Assembly (NCBI GenBank): GCA_049671305.1
Contig: JBATUR010000033.1
Location: 12,228 to 76,227 of the forward strand
DNA: 64,000 nucleotides
Direction: 5' to 3'
From: CADCTM01 sp049671305
GTDB taxonomy: Bacteria; Cyanobacteriota; Cyanobacteriia; Cyanobacteriales; Coleofasciculaceae
The notes under the pieces were generated by a model. It saw only the letters and a list, made by a program, of their open reading frames with translations, searched no databases and was not told the origin of the DNA. Position numbers and translations under genes: made by a program. This document shows positions 17,945 to 27,606 of the stretch, one piece after another (position 1 is the stretch's first letter; the number at the start of each line of letters is the position of its first letter).

Positions 17945-20900
17945 ATGGCAACCCAACGCCCTAGTTGTAAACTAGAATACGCCCATCAAGAGAAAAAATT
18001 GGATACAGGAATCCAGCTATACAAAAGTGCCTTAGCTGCCACCAGTTGTGGCATCATAATTAGCGATGCTCGACTTCCTCAAAATCCGATTATTTACTGT
18101 AACGCCGCCTTTGAGAAAATTACCGGTTATTCTCAGTCCGAAGTCATTGGGCTAAATTGCCGATTTTTGCAAGGTGAAAAAACAGAGCCAAAAGCGATCG
18201 AAAAAATCCGCCAGTCGATCAGAAAAGAGCAAGGTTGTCAAGTCGTCCTGCAAAACTATCGTAAAGATGGCACATTATTTTGGAATGATTTAACAATTTC
18301 ACCAGTACGAGATGCTGATGGCTATCTGACCCATTTTATCGGCGTCCAGACTGATATTACCCCTCGCAAGCAGGCAGAAGATACACGAAAGCTGATGCAG
18401 TTTTCCATTGATTGTACAGCGGATGCCGCCTTTTATATTTGTAAAGATGGGTCATTTTTTTACGTCAACGAAGCTGCCTCAAAGTCTTTAGGATATTCTC
18501 AAGAACAACTGCTGACGATGAATATTCAAGATATTGATCCTAGTTTTACCAAAGCTTTTTGGTCGTTACATTGGCGAAAAGTTAAGAAAAAGGGTTCTCT
18601 CAAGTTTGAAACACAGCACCAAACAAAAAATGAGCAGCTTTTGAACGTGGAAGTAACCTTAAATTATTTAAAATTCAAAGATCAAGAATATAATTTTGCC
18701 TTAGTTAGGGATATTAGCGCTCGTAAACGTGCCGAAGCTGCTCTGTGCAAAAGCCAAGAGCAATATCGAACTCTCGCCAAAAACTTTCCCAATGGTGCGG
18801 TCTTATTATTTGACCAAGATTATCGCTACTTAATAGCTGATGGAGTTGAGTTAAAAAGGCTAGGACTTACTCAAAAAACGGTGGAAGGTAAGACAATGAG
18901 CGAGGTTTTTAGTGCCGAAGTCACTGCGGTATTTGAGCCAAAATATCAGGCAGCATTGGCAGGGAAAACTGAGGTTTTTGAGTATGGTTTTGGTGGGCGC
19001 ACTTATCTAGTTTATGTCTTACCTGTCACCAACGAAGACGGCGAAATTTGGGCAGGCATGGTGACGACTCAAAACATTAGTGCACGCAAACAATCTGAAA
19101 GGAAGCTGCAGCGTAGTAATACTATTTTGAAGGCGCAACAAGAAGCAGCCCTTGAGGGAGTCTTGGTAAGTGATGAAAAAAATGCTATTAGCAGTTACAA
19201 TCATCGCTTTTGTGAAATGTGGGAAATTCCTGAACCAGTTTACCGCACCAAAAATAAAAGCAAAATACTTGAATGTATCTTGCCTCAAATTGTTAATCCC
19301 CTACAAATTGGCAGCAAAGTTGAGTATCTAGAGGCTCATCCCACAGAAATTGGTCGCCAAGAAATTTATCTGAAAGACGGACGGGTTTTTGATTGTTATT
19401 CAGCGCCTGCTTTGTCACCCCAGGGTCAATATTACGGCAGAATTTGGTCATTTCGTGACATAACTCACCGCAAGCAAACCGAGGAAAGATTACGCCAGCA
19501 AGCGGAACGAGAGCAGTTGTTGGGAGGCATGAATCAGCGCATCCGTCAATCGTTAAAGCTTGAGCAGGTTTTGAATACAGCCGTTGCGGAAGTGCGGCTA
19601 TTTCTCAACTGTGAGCGGGCGACGATTTACCGTTTTGAGCCAGACTGGAGCGGCACAATCGTTGTTGAATCAGTTAAACCAGGGTGGATGCCTGTTTTGG
19701 GTAAAGAAATCAAAGACAATTGTTTTAGGGAAAACCACGCTGTTCATTACCAACAAGGGCGAGTTTCAGCAACTGAGGATATTTATAACGCGGATTTTAC
19801 AGAATGTCATATTCAGCTATTAGAAGGGTGTCAGGTTAGGGCAAATTTGGTGGTTCCCATTTTGCAAAAAGATCAACTCTGGGGGTTGTTAATTGCCCAT
19901 CAATGCTCTGGAACCCGAAAATGGCAGGAATCAGAGGTTGAGTTGCTGCGGCAGCTTAGTGTGCAGTTGAGTGTGGCAATTCAGCAGGCGGCATTGTTTG
20001 AACAATTAGCAGCAGAATTGAGCGAAAGAAAAGCAGCAGAAGCGGCATTGCGGCAGTCGGAAGCGGCTTTAAAAATGCAGAAACTTCAGCTCGAACAAAC
20101 TCTTGATAAACTCAAAAAAACCCAAATACAACTGATTCAAACGGAGAAAATGTCCAGTTTGGGACAGTTGGTGGCGGGGGTTGCTCATGAAATTAATAAT
20201 CCTGTAACTTTTATTGCCGGTAATATTAGTCATGCGGCAATATATGCTAACGATTTGCTGCAATTGGTACAGCTTTATGCTCAAAAATATCCCGAATCTG
20301 TAGCGGAGATTGAAAATTTTATTGAAGATATTGATTTTGACTTTTTGAAGAATGATTTTCCGAAGTTGCTAAATTCGATGGATATTGGTGCAAGTCGAAT
20401 TCGTGAAATTGTTTTGAGTTTAAGAAATTTTTCGCGGCTTGATGAATCGGAACGTAAGCCTGCTGATATTCATGAAGGAATTGAGAATACTTTATTAATA
20501 TTACAACACCGTCTCAAGCCGGAAGCTGCTAATATTCAGTTGATTAAAGAGTATGGAGAGTTGCCGCTTGTTGAGTGTTACCCAGGACAGCTCAATCAAG
20601 TTTTTATGAATATTTTAAATAATGCGATTGATGCTTTGGAAAATTGTGACAATAAGCCAACTTGGACTGACTCAAAATCTTTAGGTGCTGATCTTAAGTC
20701 AACGCCTCGTACGATTAAAATTTCTACGGAAGTTGTAGATACTTCTACACAATTAAAGGCTGAGTCAAGTCAAAATCTGCAAAGTGCTGTAATTAGAATT
20801 GCTGATAATGGTTTTGGCATTCCTGATGAGGTTAGGCAACGAATTTTTGACCCTTTCTTTACAACAAAAGCTGTAGGAGATGGTACGGGGTTAGGGTTGT

Positions 20901-21031
20901 CTATTAGCTATCAAATTGTCGTTGAAAAGCATGGTGGAAATCTGCAATGCATCTCTGAGCCTGGACATGGTACGGAATTTGTGGTAGAAATTCCTCTTAA
21001 TCCGCTACAAGTCATTACCCTAACTAAATGA
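17945..21031 (+). CDS. LOV-PAS-PAS-PAS-GAF(DXCF cyanobacteriochrome) histidine kinase
   Basis: A 1028-residue soluble kinase. Residues ~25-140 form a LOV domain: GLNCRFLQG with Cys 72, the residue that forms the flavin adduct, followed by NYRKDGTLFWN and FIGVQTDIT. Three PAS domains follow (~150-260, ~270-380, ~390-510). The GAF domain (~540-685) has ECHIQLLE with Cys 621-His 622, the canonical bilin-attachment site, and DNCF with Cys 593, the second cysteine of DXCF cyanobacteriochromes. The two Cys are 28 residues apart, as in TePixJ. A coiled coil, HisKA (VAHEINNP, His 748) and HATPase (LNNAIDALE, GTGLGLSISYQI) end the protein. It should sense blue light by flavin and a second colour by bilin. 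The 3' end is 7 bases from a convergent gene. Its response regulator is not adjacent. Confidence 0.93.
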   Translation: MATQRPSCKLEYAHQEKKLDTGIQLYKSALAATSCGIIISDARLPQNPIIYCNAAFEKITGYSQSEVIGLNCRFLQGEKTEPKAIEKIRQSIRKEQGCQVVLQNYRKDGTLFWNDLTISPVRDADGYLTHFIGVQTDITPRKQAEDTRKLMQFSIDCTADAAFYICKDGSFFYVNEAASKSLGYSQEQLLTMNIQDIDPSFTKAFWSLHWRKVKKKGSLKFETQHQTKNEQLLNVEVTLNYLKFKDQEYNFALVRDISARKRAEAALCKSQEQYRTLAKNFPNGAVLLFDQDYRYLIADGVELKRLGLTQKTVEGKTMSEVFSAEVTAVFEPKYQAALAGKTEVFEYGFGGRTYLVYVLPVTNEDGEIWAGMVTTQNISARKQSERKLQRSNTILKAQQEAALEGVLVSDEKNAISSYNHRFCEMWEIPEPVYRTKNKSKILECILPQIVNPLQIGSKVEYLEAHPTEIGRQEIYLKDGRVFDCYSAPALSPQGQYYGRIWSFRDITHRKQTEERLRQQAEREQLLGGMNQRIRQSLKLEQVLNTAVAEVRLFLNCERATIYRFEPDWSGTIVVESVKPGWMPVLGKEIKDNCFRENHAVHYQQGRVSATEDIYNADFTECHIQLLEGCQVRANLVVPILQKDQLWGLLIAHQCSGTRKWQESEVELLRQLSVQLSVAIQQAALFEQLAAELSERKAAEAALRQSEAALKMQKLQLEQTLDKLKKTQIQLIQTEKMSSLGQLVAGVAHEINNPVTFIAGNISHAAIYANDLLQLVQLYAQKYPESVAEIENFIEDIDFDFLKNDFPKLLNSMDIGASRIREIVLSLRNFSRLDESERKPADIHEGIENTLLILQHRLKPEAANIQLIKEYGELPLVECYPGQLNQVFMNILNNAIDALENCDNKPTWTDSKSLGADLKSTPRTIKISTEVVDTSTQLKAESSQNLQSAVIRIADNGFGIPDEVRQRIFDPFFTTKAVGDGTGLGLSISYQIVVEKHGGNLQCISEPGHGTEFVVEIPLNPLQVITLTK

Positions 21032-21038
21032 GATAGTT

Positions 21039-21677
21039 TTAAGATTCAAAGGGCTTAATTGCCAAATCATTCAAGGTTATAGTAAAACTTTGTTGTTGCC
21101 CAGAGGCGATAAAATTAATGAGAACTTCACAAGCAACTGACACGGTAAGTATTACTAAATTCCTGGCTAAAGGATAGTCGCAAACATCATCATTTGCGGC
21201 GGAAGGAACACGATAATTATTATTCCAAATTACTTCTGAATAATCGCTGGCAAGTCCGACATGAAGGCAGGGTAATTGAGCATTGTTGCAGTAATCTTTG
21301 AGGGTTTGACGTGATACGCTGTTGTCAAAAGTATCAATAACAATTTTGGCATCTTGTAATAATTGAGCTGCATTGCTGCTGGTTAATTCCTTGGCACGTC
21401 CGTCTATTGTTGTTCCCAATGCACGATAAAGAGAATTTGTCAATATTTTGGTTTTGTAGGCGCCGATATCGGTTTTGTAATAGGGTTGAGTTGAGAGGTT
21501 GCGTTCTTCGATGCGATCGCGATCAATTACTACTAGTTTGCCAAAGCCGGAACGAGCTAAGTTTTCCGTAATGTTTGCCCCCAACGCCCCAGCGCCGCAT
21601 ACGGTGACTGGGAAGTCTTGGATCTGTGACATGAGGGCGGCTGATCTGTGCAGTTGTTCGTGAAAAAAGATTGACAT
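21039..21677 (-). CDS. ThiF/HesA/MoeB-family (E1-like) protein
   Basis: A 212-residue protein with the ATP-binding glycine motif VCGAGALGANI and the following acidic-basic motif VIDRDRIEERNLSTQP, then DTFDNSVSRQ. This is the adenylation-domain fold of ThiF, MoeB, HesA and E1 enzymes, which adenylate the C-terminus of a ubiquitin-like sulfur carrier. It is shorter than MoeB (~250 aa or more with the rhodanese form), and the CxxC zinc pairs usual in MoeB/ThiF are not visible, so it is a minimal or atypical member. No ThiS/MoaD-like carrier gene is adjacent. The start MSIFFHEQLHRSAAL is typical of the family. Confidence 0.75.
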   Translation of the reverse strand: MSIFFHEQLHRSAALMSQIQDFPVTVCGAGALGANITENLARSGFGKLVVIDRDRIEERNLSTQPYYKTDIGAYKTKILTNSLYRALGTTIDGRAKELTSSNAAQLLQDAKIVIDTFDNSVSRQTLKDYCNNAQLPCLHVGLASDYSEVIWNNNYRVPSAANDDVCDYPLARNLVILTVSVACEVLINFIASGQQQSFTITLNDLAIKPFES

Positions 21678-21886
21678 AAATTAACTAATATTGCGCTTTA
21701 TCGGTGATTAACCAGCAAAAAAACGGTTTTGAGGCTTCTACTCAAAGGCTGAGATTGGGCATATCCCTCTTAAGGTTTATATGATCTATAACTAGGGACA
21801 TAGGGCAAGTAAAGTAAATATTTCTTAACCTTAAGCCAAGGGAAAGCGCCGAAATACTACCCTGAAATTTATATAGAGGATGAGAT

Positions 21887-22141
21887 ATGTTGAAATCTAC
21901 AGTAAAACAGACTAAAGCAGAGCCATCGTTAGAACAGTCGATCTTTTTGGGCAAATTACGCAATGCAATTTGGCTTTTGGGTGTTTCATCTTGGTTATTT
22001 GGCATTACCGATCGCAGTATTGCCTCTTTTGCTGATGGTTATTTGTCGGCATTAGATTTGGTACAACTGTCTACCGCCTCCTTTTTCTTTGTCAGTTGGC
22101 TGTTTTTGAAGCCAACGCAGCAGGAAAAACTGAGTGAGTGA
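21887..22141 (+). CDS. Small membrane protein of unknown function (84 aa)
   Basis: An 84-residue protein with two hydrophobic stretches (AIWLLGVSSWLFGIT and LSTASFFFVSWLFL) and a charged N-terminus; probably two membrane helices. No family is recognised. An ATG with upstream AGAGGATGAG supports the start. It ends 4 bases before the convergent MarR-type gene. It is likely a real cyanobacterial small membrane protein. Confidence 0.6.
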   Translation: MLKSTVKQTKAEPSLEQSIFLGKLRNAIWLLGVSSWLFGITDRSIASFADGYLSALDLVQLSTASFFFVSWLFLKPTQQEKLSE

Positions 22142-22145
22142 AGGA

Positions 22146-22616
22146 TTAGCTGAGATTGGCGATCGCTTGATCGATTAACTTGGAAAACATTTCTCGTTCC
22201 GGTGTCGCCATTCCCTGCATTGCCTGTTCTCGAATGTTAATGGCAATAGGTGGCAAGACGGTTTGGAGTTGCGATCCCGCCTCAGTTAACCAAATACGCC
22301 AAATTCGGCGATCGCGAGTATCTCTTTCTCGACGTACCAAACCACGTTCCTCCATGCGGTCTAGCACCCCAGTTAACGTACCGCCAACTTGTTTTAATCT
22401 CTCGCCAATAGCAGAAGTTGCCAACCCATCTTCTTCCCATAAACAACAAAGTACAACCCAATGAAAAGCCGTTAAACCAAAAGGTTCTAATTGGTCTTGA
22501 AACTTGCGTCCAATCACTTGAGAAAGCAATTTTACACGATATCCAAGACTATAAGGAGCTAAAACAGCATCCCACTCAGCTAATTTATGATCAGAAGAAG
22601 TAGAAGGCATTGTCAT
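22146..22616 (-). CDS. MarR-family transcriptional regulator
   Basis: A winged-helix regulator of about 156 residues when read from the ATG at 22616; the open frame continues upstream to a TTG at 22658. The core FHWVVLCCLWEEDG, SAIGERLKQVGGTLTGVLDR and GLVRRERDTRDRRIWRIWLT is diagnostic (recognition helix and wing with the DxRDRR motif). MarR proteins usually repress neighbouring efflux genes and release DNA on binding phenolic or other lipophilic ligands. It is the last gene of a same-strand set with emrA-like, P450 and emrB-like genes and is their probable regulator. Two repeated sites upstream of the emrA-like gene are candidate operators. Confidence 0.9.
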   Translation of the reverse strand: MTMPSTSSDHKLAEWDAVLAPYSLGYRVKLLSQVIGRKFQDQLEPFGLTAFHWVVLCCLWEEDGLATSAIGERLKQVGGTLTGVLDRMEERGLVRRERDTRDRRIWRIWLTEAGSQLQTVLPPIAINIREQAMQGMATPEREMFSKLIDQAIANLS

Positions 22617-22766
22617 GGTAAAAAAATATCTAATTTTTTGCTCTTGTGGCACAATCAATTTAACAAATTTAGCGGTAAATTATTAGACGATTCTTACTCA
22701 ATTAAGCAGCTAATAAAGTTACACTTTTAACGTAACATTTTTATTTGCCACTTAATATATAAATTT

Positions 22767-24362
22767 TTAATGAGCTGCTGCACCTGCACCAGGTTTAACT
22801 TTCTTGGCGAAAAGCAAAGTAATGCCACTAACAAGTAAAGCAATGCCCACGAAATAAAAGCAATCATTAAATGCCATGACAAAAGCTTCTCGACGCACCA
22901 AATTATCAATAGCCGCAATTGCTTGATCATGAGCCAATATAGGATTACTACCACGACTAACAAAAGACTGAGTTAATTGCTCAATTCTCTGTTGCGTTAC
23001 TGGGTCAAATAATGACACACTTTCCCCAATTCGATTGGAATGAAATTGCTCCCGCCAACTTAATAATGTCGAAAGAATGGCAATACCAATTGAGCCACCC
23101 AAGTTACGAATCATATTAAATAAACCCGAAGCAGAACCGGCTTGTTCAGGTTCAATACCACCCGTGGCAATTGAAGTTAAAGGCACAATCATAATTGGTT
23201 GTCCAATCGCACGAACTAACTGCGACCAGCGTAATTGATCAATGGCTGTATCATGAGTCATATTGGAATTCATGAAACAACTAAAGGCAAATAAACTAAA
23301 GCCTACTGCCGCTAAATAACGGGCATCAATACGTTGCATCAGCTTCGGAACTAAGGGAATTAAAAATAGCTGCGGCACTCCCGACCACATAATAACTTCG
23401 CCAATTTGCATTGCTGTATAATTTTGAATTCGCACGAGATATAAGGGCAAAATATAAATTGATCCATATAGTCCTAGCCCTAAAGTCAACCCCGCAAAAC
23501 TACCGATACCAAAATTCTGACGCCTTAATAGTTTTAAATTAATAAACGGTCGTCTTCGAGTTAATTCAATCCATAAAAAAGCCGAGAGAAAGGCAAAAGC
23601 CATCACAGCTAATTGGGAAATTTCTGGAGAAAAAAACCAATCTTTACGGTTGCCTTCTTCTAATACCACTTCCAAAGAAGCTAAACCAACTGCCATTGAG
23701 AAAATTCCCCACCAGTCGCCACCTTTTAATAAATTTAATTGCATCGGCTTTGCTGGAATCGCATAAGCAATGGCACTTAACATTAATAAACCGGGAATAA
23801 TGTTTAAATAAAAGTTGTATTGCCATCCCAAGTTATCAGTTAACCATCCACCTAATGTTGGACCAATTGATGGTGCAAAAGTTGCTGTAATTGCAAACAT
23901 TGCCATTCCAATCGGTTGTTTTGCTGGTGGTAAAGTCATCAAAACAATTGTCAATGCCATCGGAATTAAAATGCCACCAGTAAAGCCTTGTAAGCCTCGA
24001 AAGACAATCATCATCGGCAGATTTACTGCCCAGGCACAACAAATTGAGAAGAAGATAAATAAAGCTGTATTAACTAATAAATAGCGGCGTATAGAAAAAA
24101 CTTGTGATAGCCATCCAGTCAGGGGAATTACTACAACTTCCGCAACTAAATAAGCGGTAGAAATCCAAGAACCTTCTTCAATAGTTGCGCCCAAAGCAGC
24201 TTGAATTTCTTGCAATGATGAGTTGGTAATTTGAATATCCAAAACTGCCATGAATGCGCCGATCATCGCACCCATTAAACCAATCCAAGTTTTTATTCCA
24301 ACTTCCGGTGCTGGTTTGGGATTCGATTTATTAATTGCTGTTGTATTAGTCATATTGAGCAA
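22767..24362 (-). CDS. DHA2-family MFS drug efflux pump, EmrB/QacA type
   Basis: A 531-residue, 14-helix drug:proton antiporter. Key features are GAFMAVLDIQITNSSLQEIQ in helix 1, the motif-A-like loop after LTGWLSQVFSIRRYL, the antiporter motif GLQGFTGGILIPMALTIVL and GPTLGGWLTDNLGWQYNFYL. The length matches EmrB. It lies 216 bases downstream of the P450 gene and 108 bases upstream of marR (measured to its longest frame). The membrane-fusion partner is the HlyD/EmrA-like protein at 26074-27606. Together with an outer-membrane channel encoded elsewhere they should form a tripartite efflux system. Substrate unknown. Confidence 0.93.
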   Translation of the reverse strand: MLNMTNTTAINKSNPKPAPEVGIKTWIGLMGAMIGAFMAVLDIQITNSSLQEIQAALGATIEEGSWISTAYLVAEVVVIPLTGWLSQVFSIRRYLLVNTALFIFFSICCAWAVNLPMMIVFRGLQGFTGGILIPMALTIVLMTLPPAKQPIGMAMFAITATFAPSIGPTLGGWLTDNLGWQYNFYLNIIPGLLMLSAIAYAIPAKPMQLNLLKGGDWWGIFSMAVGLASLEVVLEEGNRKDWFFSPEISQLAVMAFAFLSAFLWIELTRRRPFINLKLLRRQNFGIGSFAGLTLGLGLYGSIYILPLYLVRIQNYTAMQIGEVIMWSGVPQLFLIPLVPKLMQRIDARYLAAVGFSLFAFSCFMNSNMTHDTAIDQLRWSQLVRAIGQPIMIVPLTSIATGGIEPEQAGSASGLFNMIRNLGGSIGIAILSTLLSWREQFHSNRIGESVSLFDPVTQQRIEQLTQSFVSRGSNPILAHDQAIAAIDNLVRREAFVMAFNDCFYFVGIALLVSGITLLFAKKVKPGAGAAAH

Positions 24363-24578
24363 GTTTAAGAGTTAACAGATGCTCTAGTTTTCGGCTAGTT
24401 AATACACTTTTGGTATTTAAATTAATTGCTACCAATTCTAAATTTTAGGCGTCAAGTCTTGATATTTAATAGATAAATATCGAAAAAATCAGGTTTTTTC
24501 TTGCTTTGCTGCCAGATTAATAATTTATTTCAACTTGGGCAAATTTAGGACAAATTCGCCCACCTACTAAATCAACAT

Positions 24579-25919
24579 TTAACGTTTGTGCAGCACCATT
24601 TTAAGACCATGCTCTGGTCTTAAGGTAATCGAAGGTTGTGGCACAATCGGAAAATCTGGGACAATAGATAGCTGATACTTTTGAGCAATCGTAACTAATA
24701 ATAGTATCGCTTCCATTAAAGCAAAACCTTTGCCAATACAAATCCTCGGTCCATCTCCAAAAGGAATATATACTCCTTTTGTTAAACGCTTTTCTAAATC
24801 ATTTTCCCAACGTTCTGGCTGAAAAATTTCTGGGTTTTCAAAATATTTAGGATGGCGATGCATCACCCATTGACTAATAATAACGGCACACCCTGTAGGA
24901 ATAGTATAACCGCCAATTTCACAATCTTTTGTTGCTTCTCTACCAATAGTTGGCACTGCTGGATAAAGTCGCATTGATTCTTTAATTACCAAGTCAGCGT
25001 AACGGAGACGGGGTAAGTCAGCAACTGTTGGGGTTCTACCTTCGAGAACTGTATCAATTTCATCTAACAATTTAGCTTGTACTTCTGGATATTGAGCCAA
25101 CAACATCCATGTCCAAGATAAAGTATTGGAAGTAGTTTCATGTCCTGCAATAATTAAAGTAATTAACTCATCGCGGAGCTGCTTATCATTCATTTGTGAG
25201 TTATCATCTTGATCACGCGCTTCCATCAACATCGAAAGCAAATCACCAGGACTTTCGCCGCTACTTCTTCGTTGATTGATGATGCTATAAACACTTTTAT
25301 CTAACTGTTTGATAGCATTTTTGTAGCGAATATTTTCTGGTCTAGGAAACCATTCCAAAATCAAAAAACCCTGTTTGCGCTTTGACTCAAACCAATCCAT
25401 CGCTACATCAACAGCATGGCTAATATCCCTCGCTTCTCCCTCACCAACTTCTTGGTTAAATATCGTCTTCATGACAATATTTAAAGTCAGGCGCATCATA
25501 TCTTCATGAATGTCGCGAGTTTGCCCATCTTGCCAGCTATTTGCCATTGCTTCGGCATACTCAACCATTGCTTTGCCATAACCAGAAATGCGCTTCTGCT
25601 GAAAGACAGGTTGGGCTAAACGACGCTGGCGAAACCAAGACTCTCCTTCACTAGTTAAAAGCCCTTCACCCAACAAACTTCGTAAAGACCGTAAACCTCT
25701 ACTTTTAATAAAAGAATCACGGTCTTTCAAAACTTGTTCAATATAGTCAGGATTGGTAAGCAGACAAGCTGACTTCAAACCCAAGCGTAGAGGTATAATA
25801 TCGCCATATTTACTGGCACAATCAGTTAAAAAACTTAGAGGGTCTTCACCTAATTGGACAAGGTTTCCCACAAGAGAGTTTCCTTCAGGTCCCGGCAATT
25901 CCAGTACGTCTTGACTCAT
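24579..25919 (-). CDS. Cytochrome P450
   Basis: A 446-residue soluble P450 monooxygenase. All hallmarks are intact: I-helix oxygen-binding LIIAGHETTSNTLSW, K-helix ExxR in KESMRLYPAVP, the PERW motif (FQPERWEND) and the heme-thiolate signature FGDGPRICIGKGF. There is no membrane anchor; a proline-rich ELPGPEG start precedes the fold. It depends on external electron donors, presumably ferredoxin. The gene sits between the emrA-like and emrB-like genes on the same strand (154 and 216 base gaps), so it is probably transcribed with them and may modify a compound that the pump exports, or detoxify an inducer. The CYP family cannot be assigned by eye. Confidence 0.96.
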   Translation of the reverse strand: MSQDVLELPGPEGNSLVGNLVQLGEDPLSFLTDCASKYGDIIPLRLGLKSACLLTNPDYIEQVLKDRDSFIKSRGLRSLRSLLGEGLLTSEGESWFRQRRLAQPVFQQKRISGYGKAMVEYAEAMANSWQDGQTRDIHEDMMRLTLNIVMKTIFNQEVGEGEARDISHAVDVAMDWFESKRKQGFLILEWFPRPENIRYKNAIKQLDKSVYSIINQRRSSGESPGDLLSMLMEARDQDDNSQMNDKQLRDELITLIIAGHETTSNTLSWTWMLLAQYPEVQAKLLDEIDTVLEGRTPTVADLPRLRYADLVIKESMRLYPAVPTIGREATKDCEIGGYTIPTGCAVIISQWVMHRHPKYFENPEIFQPERWENDLEKRLTKGVYIPFGDGPRICIGKGFALMEAILLLVTIAQKYQLSIVPDFPIVPQPSITLRPEHGLKMVLHKR

Positions 25920-26073
25920 AAATTTTTATCCAAAACTAATTTTCATTATTACGACAATTTCTATCAATACTCTATTAATTTTTCTTGCTCTCAAGAGAGG
26001 CTTGACAGAAATCGTCTAACAAAAAATATAGGTATAGAGAACATTGCCAATACTCCTAAGAAAGAACTAAATC

Positions 26074-27606
26074 TTATTGATGGGTAACACTAACCTTTGC
26101 CGACATCCCTGGAGTAATACGCGACTCATAACCTTGGATACTTTGAGAGTCGAAAACCACTTTCACCGGGATACGTTGCACAACTTTTGTAAAGTTACCA
26201 GTCGCATTATCGGGAGGTAAAAGAGCAAACTGAGCGCCAGAAGCTGGGGAAATACTATCAACACGACCGACAAACTTACGACCTGGAAAAGCATCAAGTG
26301 TAATTTCTACTTCTTGTCCTGGCTTAATATCTCGAAGCTGGGTTTCTTTGAAGTTTGCCGTAATCCAATAATCAGTTTCAACAATTGCTAATAACGGGCT
26401 ACCAGGTTGTATCCGCTGCCCAACTTCTACCGTTTTTTTACCAACTCGCCCACTAGCTGGCGCCACAATATTGGTATAAGAAAGCTGTAATTGAGCATCT
26501 TTAAGCGAAGCCTCAGCTTGAGCAATTGCCGACTGAGCCGCCGCATATTGGGCGCGGTTAACCTCAGTTTGTTGTCCACTGGCTGTCGCTTGTTGCAGTC
26601 CACCTTTTGATTGCGCTAATTTCGCTTGCGCTGAGATGACTCCTTCTTGGGCTTGTGCCAGTTGTGATTGGGCTTTGGCAACGCCTTGGTTGGCTTGAGC
26701 GACTCGCGCCTGTGCCTGTTGGATTCCTTGTAAGGCAACATTTTTTTGCGCCTGTGCTACGTCATAAGCGGCTTTGGCAGAATCTAATTGTTGGCGTGGC
26801 ACCGCGCCTTGCTTTGCCAAGTTTTGGTAGCGGTTGTAGTCGGTTTGTGCCTTCTGCAAGTTGGCGTCTGCTTGGGCGACTTGGGCTTGGGCTGCGGGAA
26901 TGCCTGCTTGCGCTTCTTCGACGGCTGCTTGAGCTGCGGGAATGCCTGCTTGAGCTTCTTTTACGGCTGCTTGAGCGGTAGAAATTGAGGCGACAGAACC
27001 GCTGATATCGCCCTCAGCTTGTGTTGTTTTGGCTGCGGCTGTTTCTGATGCCAAACTAATAGTTGATTGCGCGGCATTCGCCTGACGTTTGGCAGACTCT
27101 AAGGCGGCTTGTGCCTGTAGTGCTTTTACTTGCAAGTCACTGGGGTCAAGTTTTAACAGCAGTTGTCCTTGTTTGACTTGTTGGTTGTCATTAACATCGA
27201 CTTCTGAAACTGTGCCGTTAATGCGACTGCTGATTTGATGGACGTGTCCTGTAACTTGGGCGTTGTCGGTTTCTTCGTGGGTGGAGGCGTAACTCCAATA
27301 ACGGTAACCGAAGCTACTGGCGGCAATTAAGCCAATTCCTGCCACGGCAAAAATAATCGGTTTGCGATTTTTCTTTTTGGGTGCTGGTGTAGGTTGTTCT
27401 GGTTTAACTACTTCTGGAGCGGTTTCGGTAGCTTCAACTGCTGGTACTTTGGTTAGCGTCGCCAATTCTTCGGCGTTGGGCAATTCGACTACTGAGGCGC
27501 TGCGTCCGTTGCCATTTGTTGAGTTATTATTTGAGCTTTCCATAATCGTGACCTCTTTGTGGTTGGTAGATGGATGCTTGTGCTGCTGTCTTTGGTTTGC
27601 AGCCAT
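26074..27606 (-). CDS. HlyD/EmrA-type membrane fusion protein
   Basis: A 510-residue periplasmic adaptor. A ~75-residue Pro/Glu-rich cytoplasmic lead is followed by a single membrane anchor (PIIFAVAGIGLIAASSFGYR), a barrel-sandwich half (VTGHVHQISSRINGTVSEV), a very long Ala/Gln-rich coiled-coil hairpin (~160-370) with near-perfect repeats of EAQAGIPAAQ, and the returning lipoyl half (YTNIVAPASGRVGKKTVEVG) with a beta-barrel domain. This is the EmrA pattern. The hairpin is longer than in many adaptors. It heads the emrA-P450-emrB-marR locus. Two copies of a 22-base repeat lie immediately upstream of its start codon. Confidence 0.93.
   Translation of the reverse strand: MAANQRQQHKHPSTNHKEVTIMESSNNNSTNGNGRSASVVELPNAEELATLTKVPAVEATETAPEVVKPEQPTPAPKKKNRKPIIFAVAGIGLIAASSFGYRYWSYASTHEETDNAQVTGHVHQISSRINGTVSEVDVNDNQQVKQGQLLLKLDPSDLQVKALQAQAALESAKRQANAAQSTISLASETAAAKTTQAEGDISGSVASISTAQAAVKEAQAGIPAAQAAVEEAQAGIPAAQAQVAQADANLQKAQTDYNRYQNLAKQGAVPRQQLDSAKAAYDVAQAQKNVALQGIQQAQARVAQANQGVAKAQSQLAQAQEGVISAQAKLAQSKGGLQQATASGQQTEVNRAQYAAAQSAIAQAEASLKDAQLQLSYTNIVAPASGRVGKKTVEVGQRIQPGSPLLAIVETDYWITANFKETQLRDIKPGQEVEITLDAFPGRKFVGRVDSISPASGAQFALLPPDNATGNFTKVVQRIPVKVVFDSQSIQGYESRITPGMSAKVSVTHQ

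Noticed and set aside
26560..26990. Repeated GC-rich words in the emrA-like gene
   Set aside because: Explained by the heptad-rich coiled-coil hairpin (EAQAGIPAAQ repeats); not a separate element.
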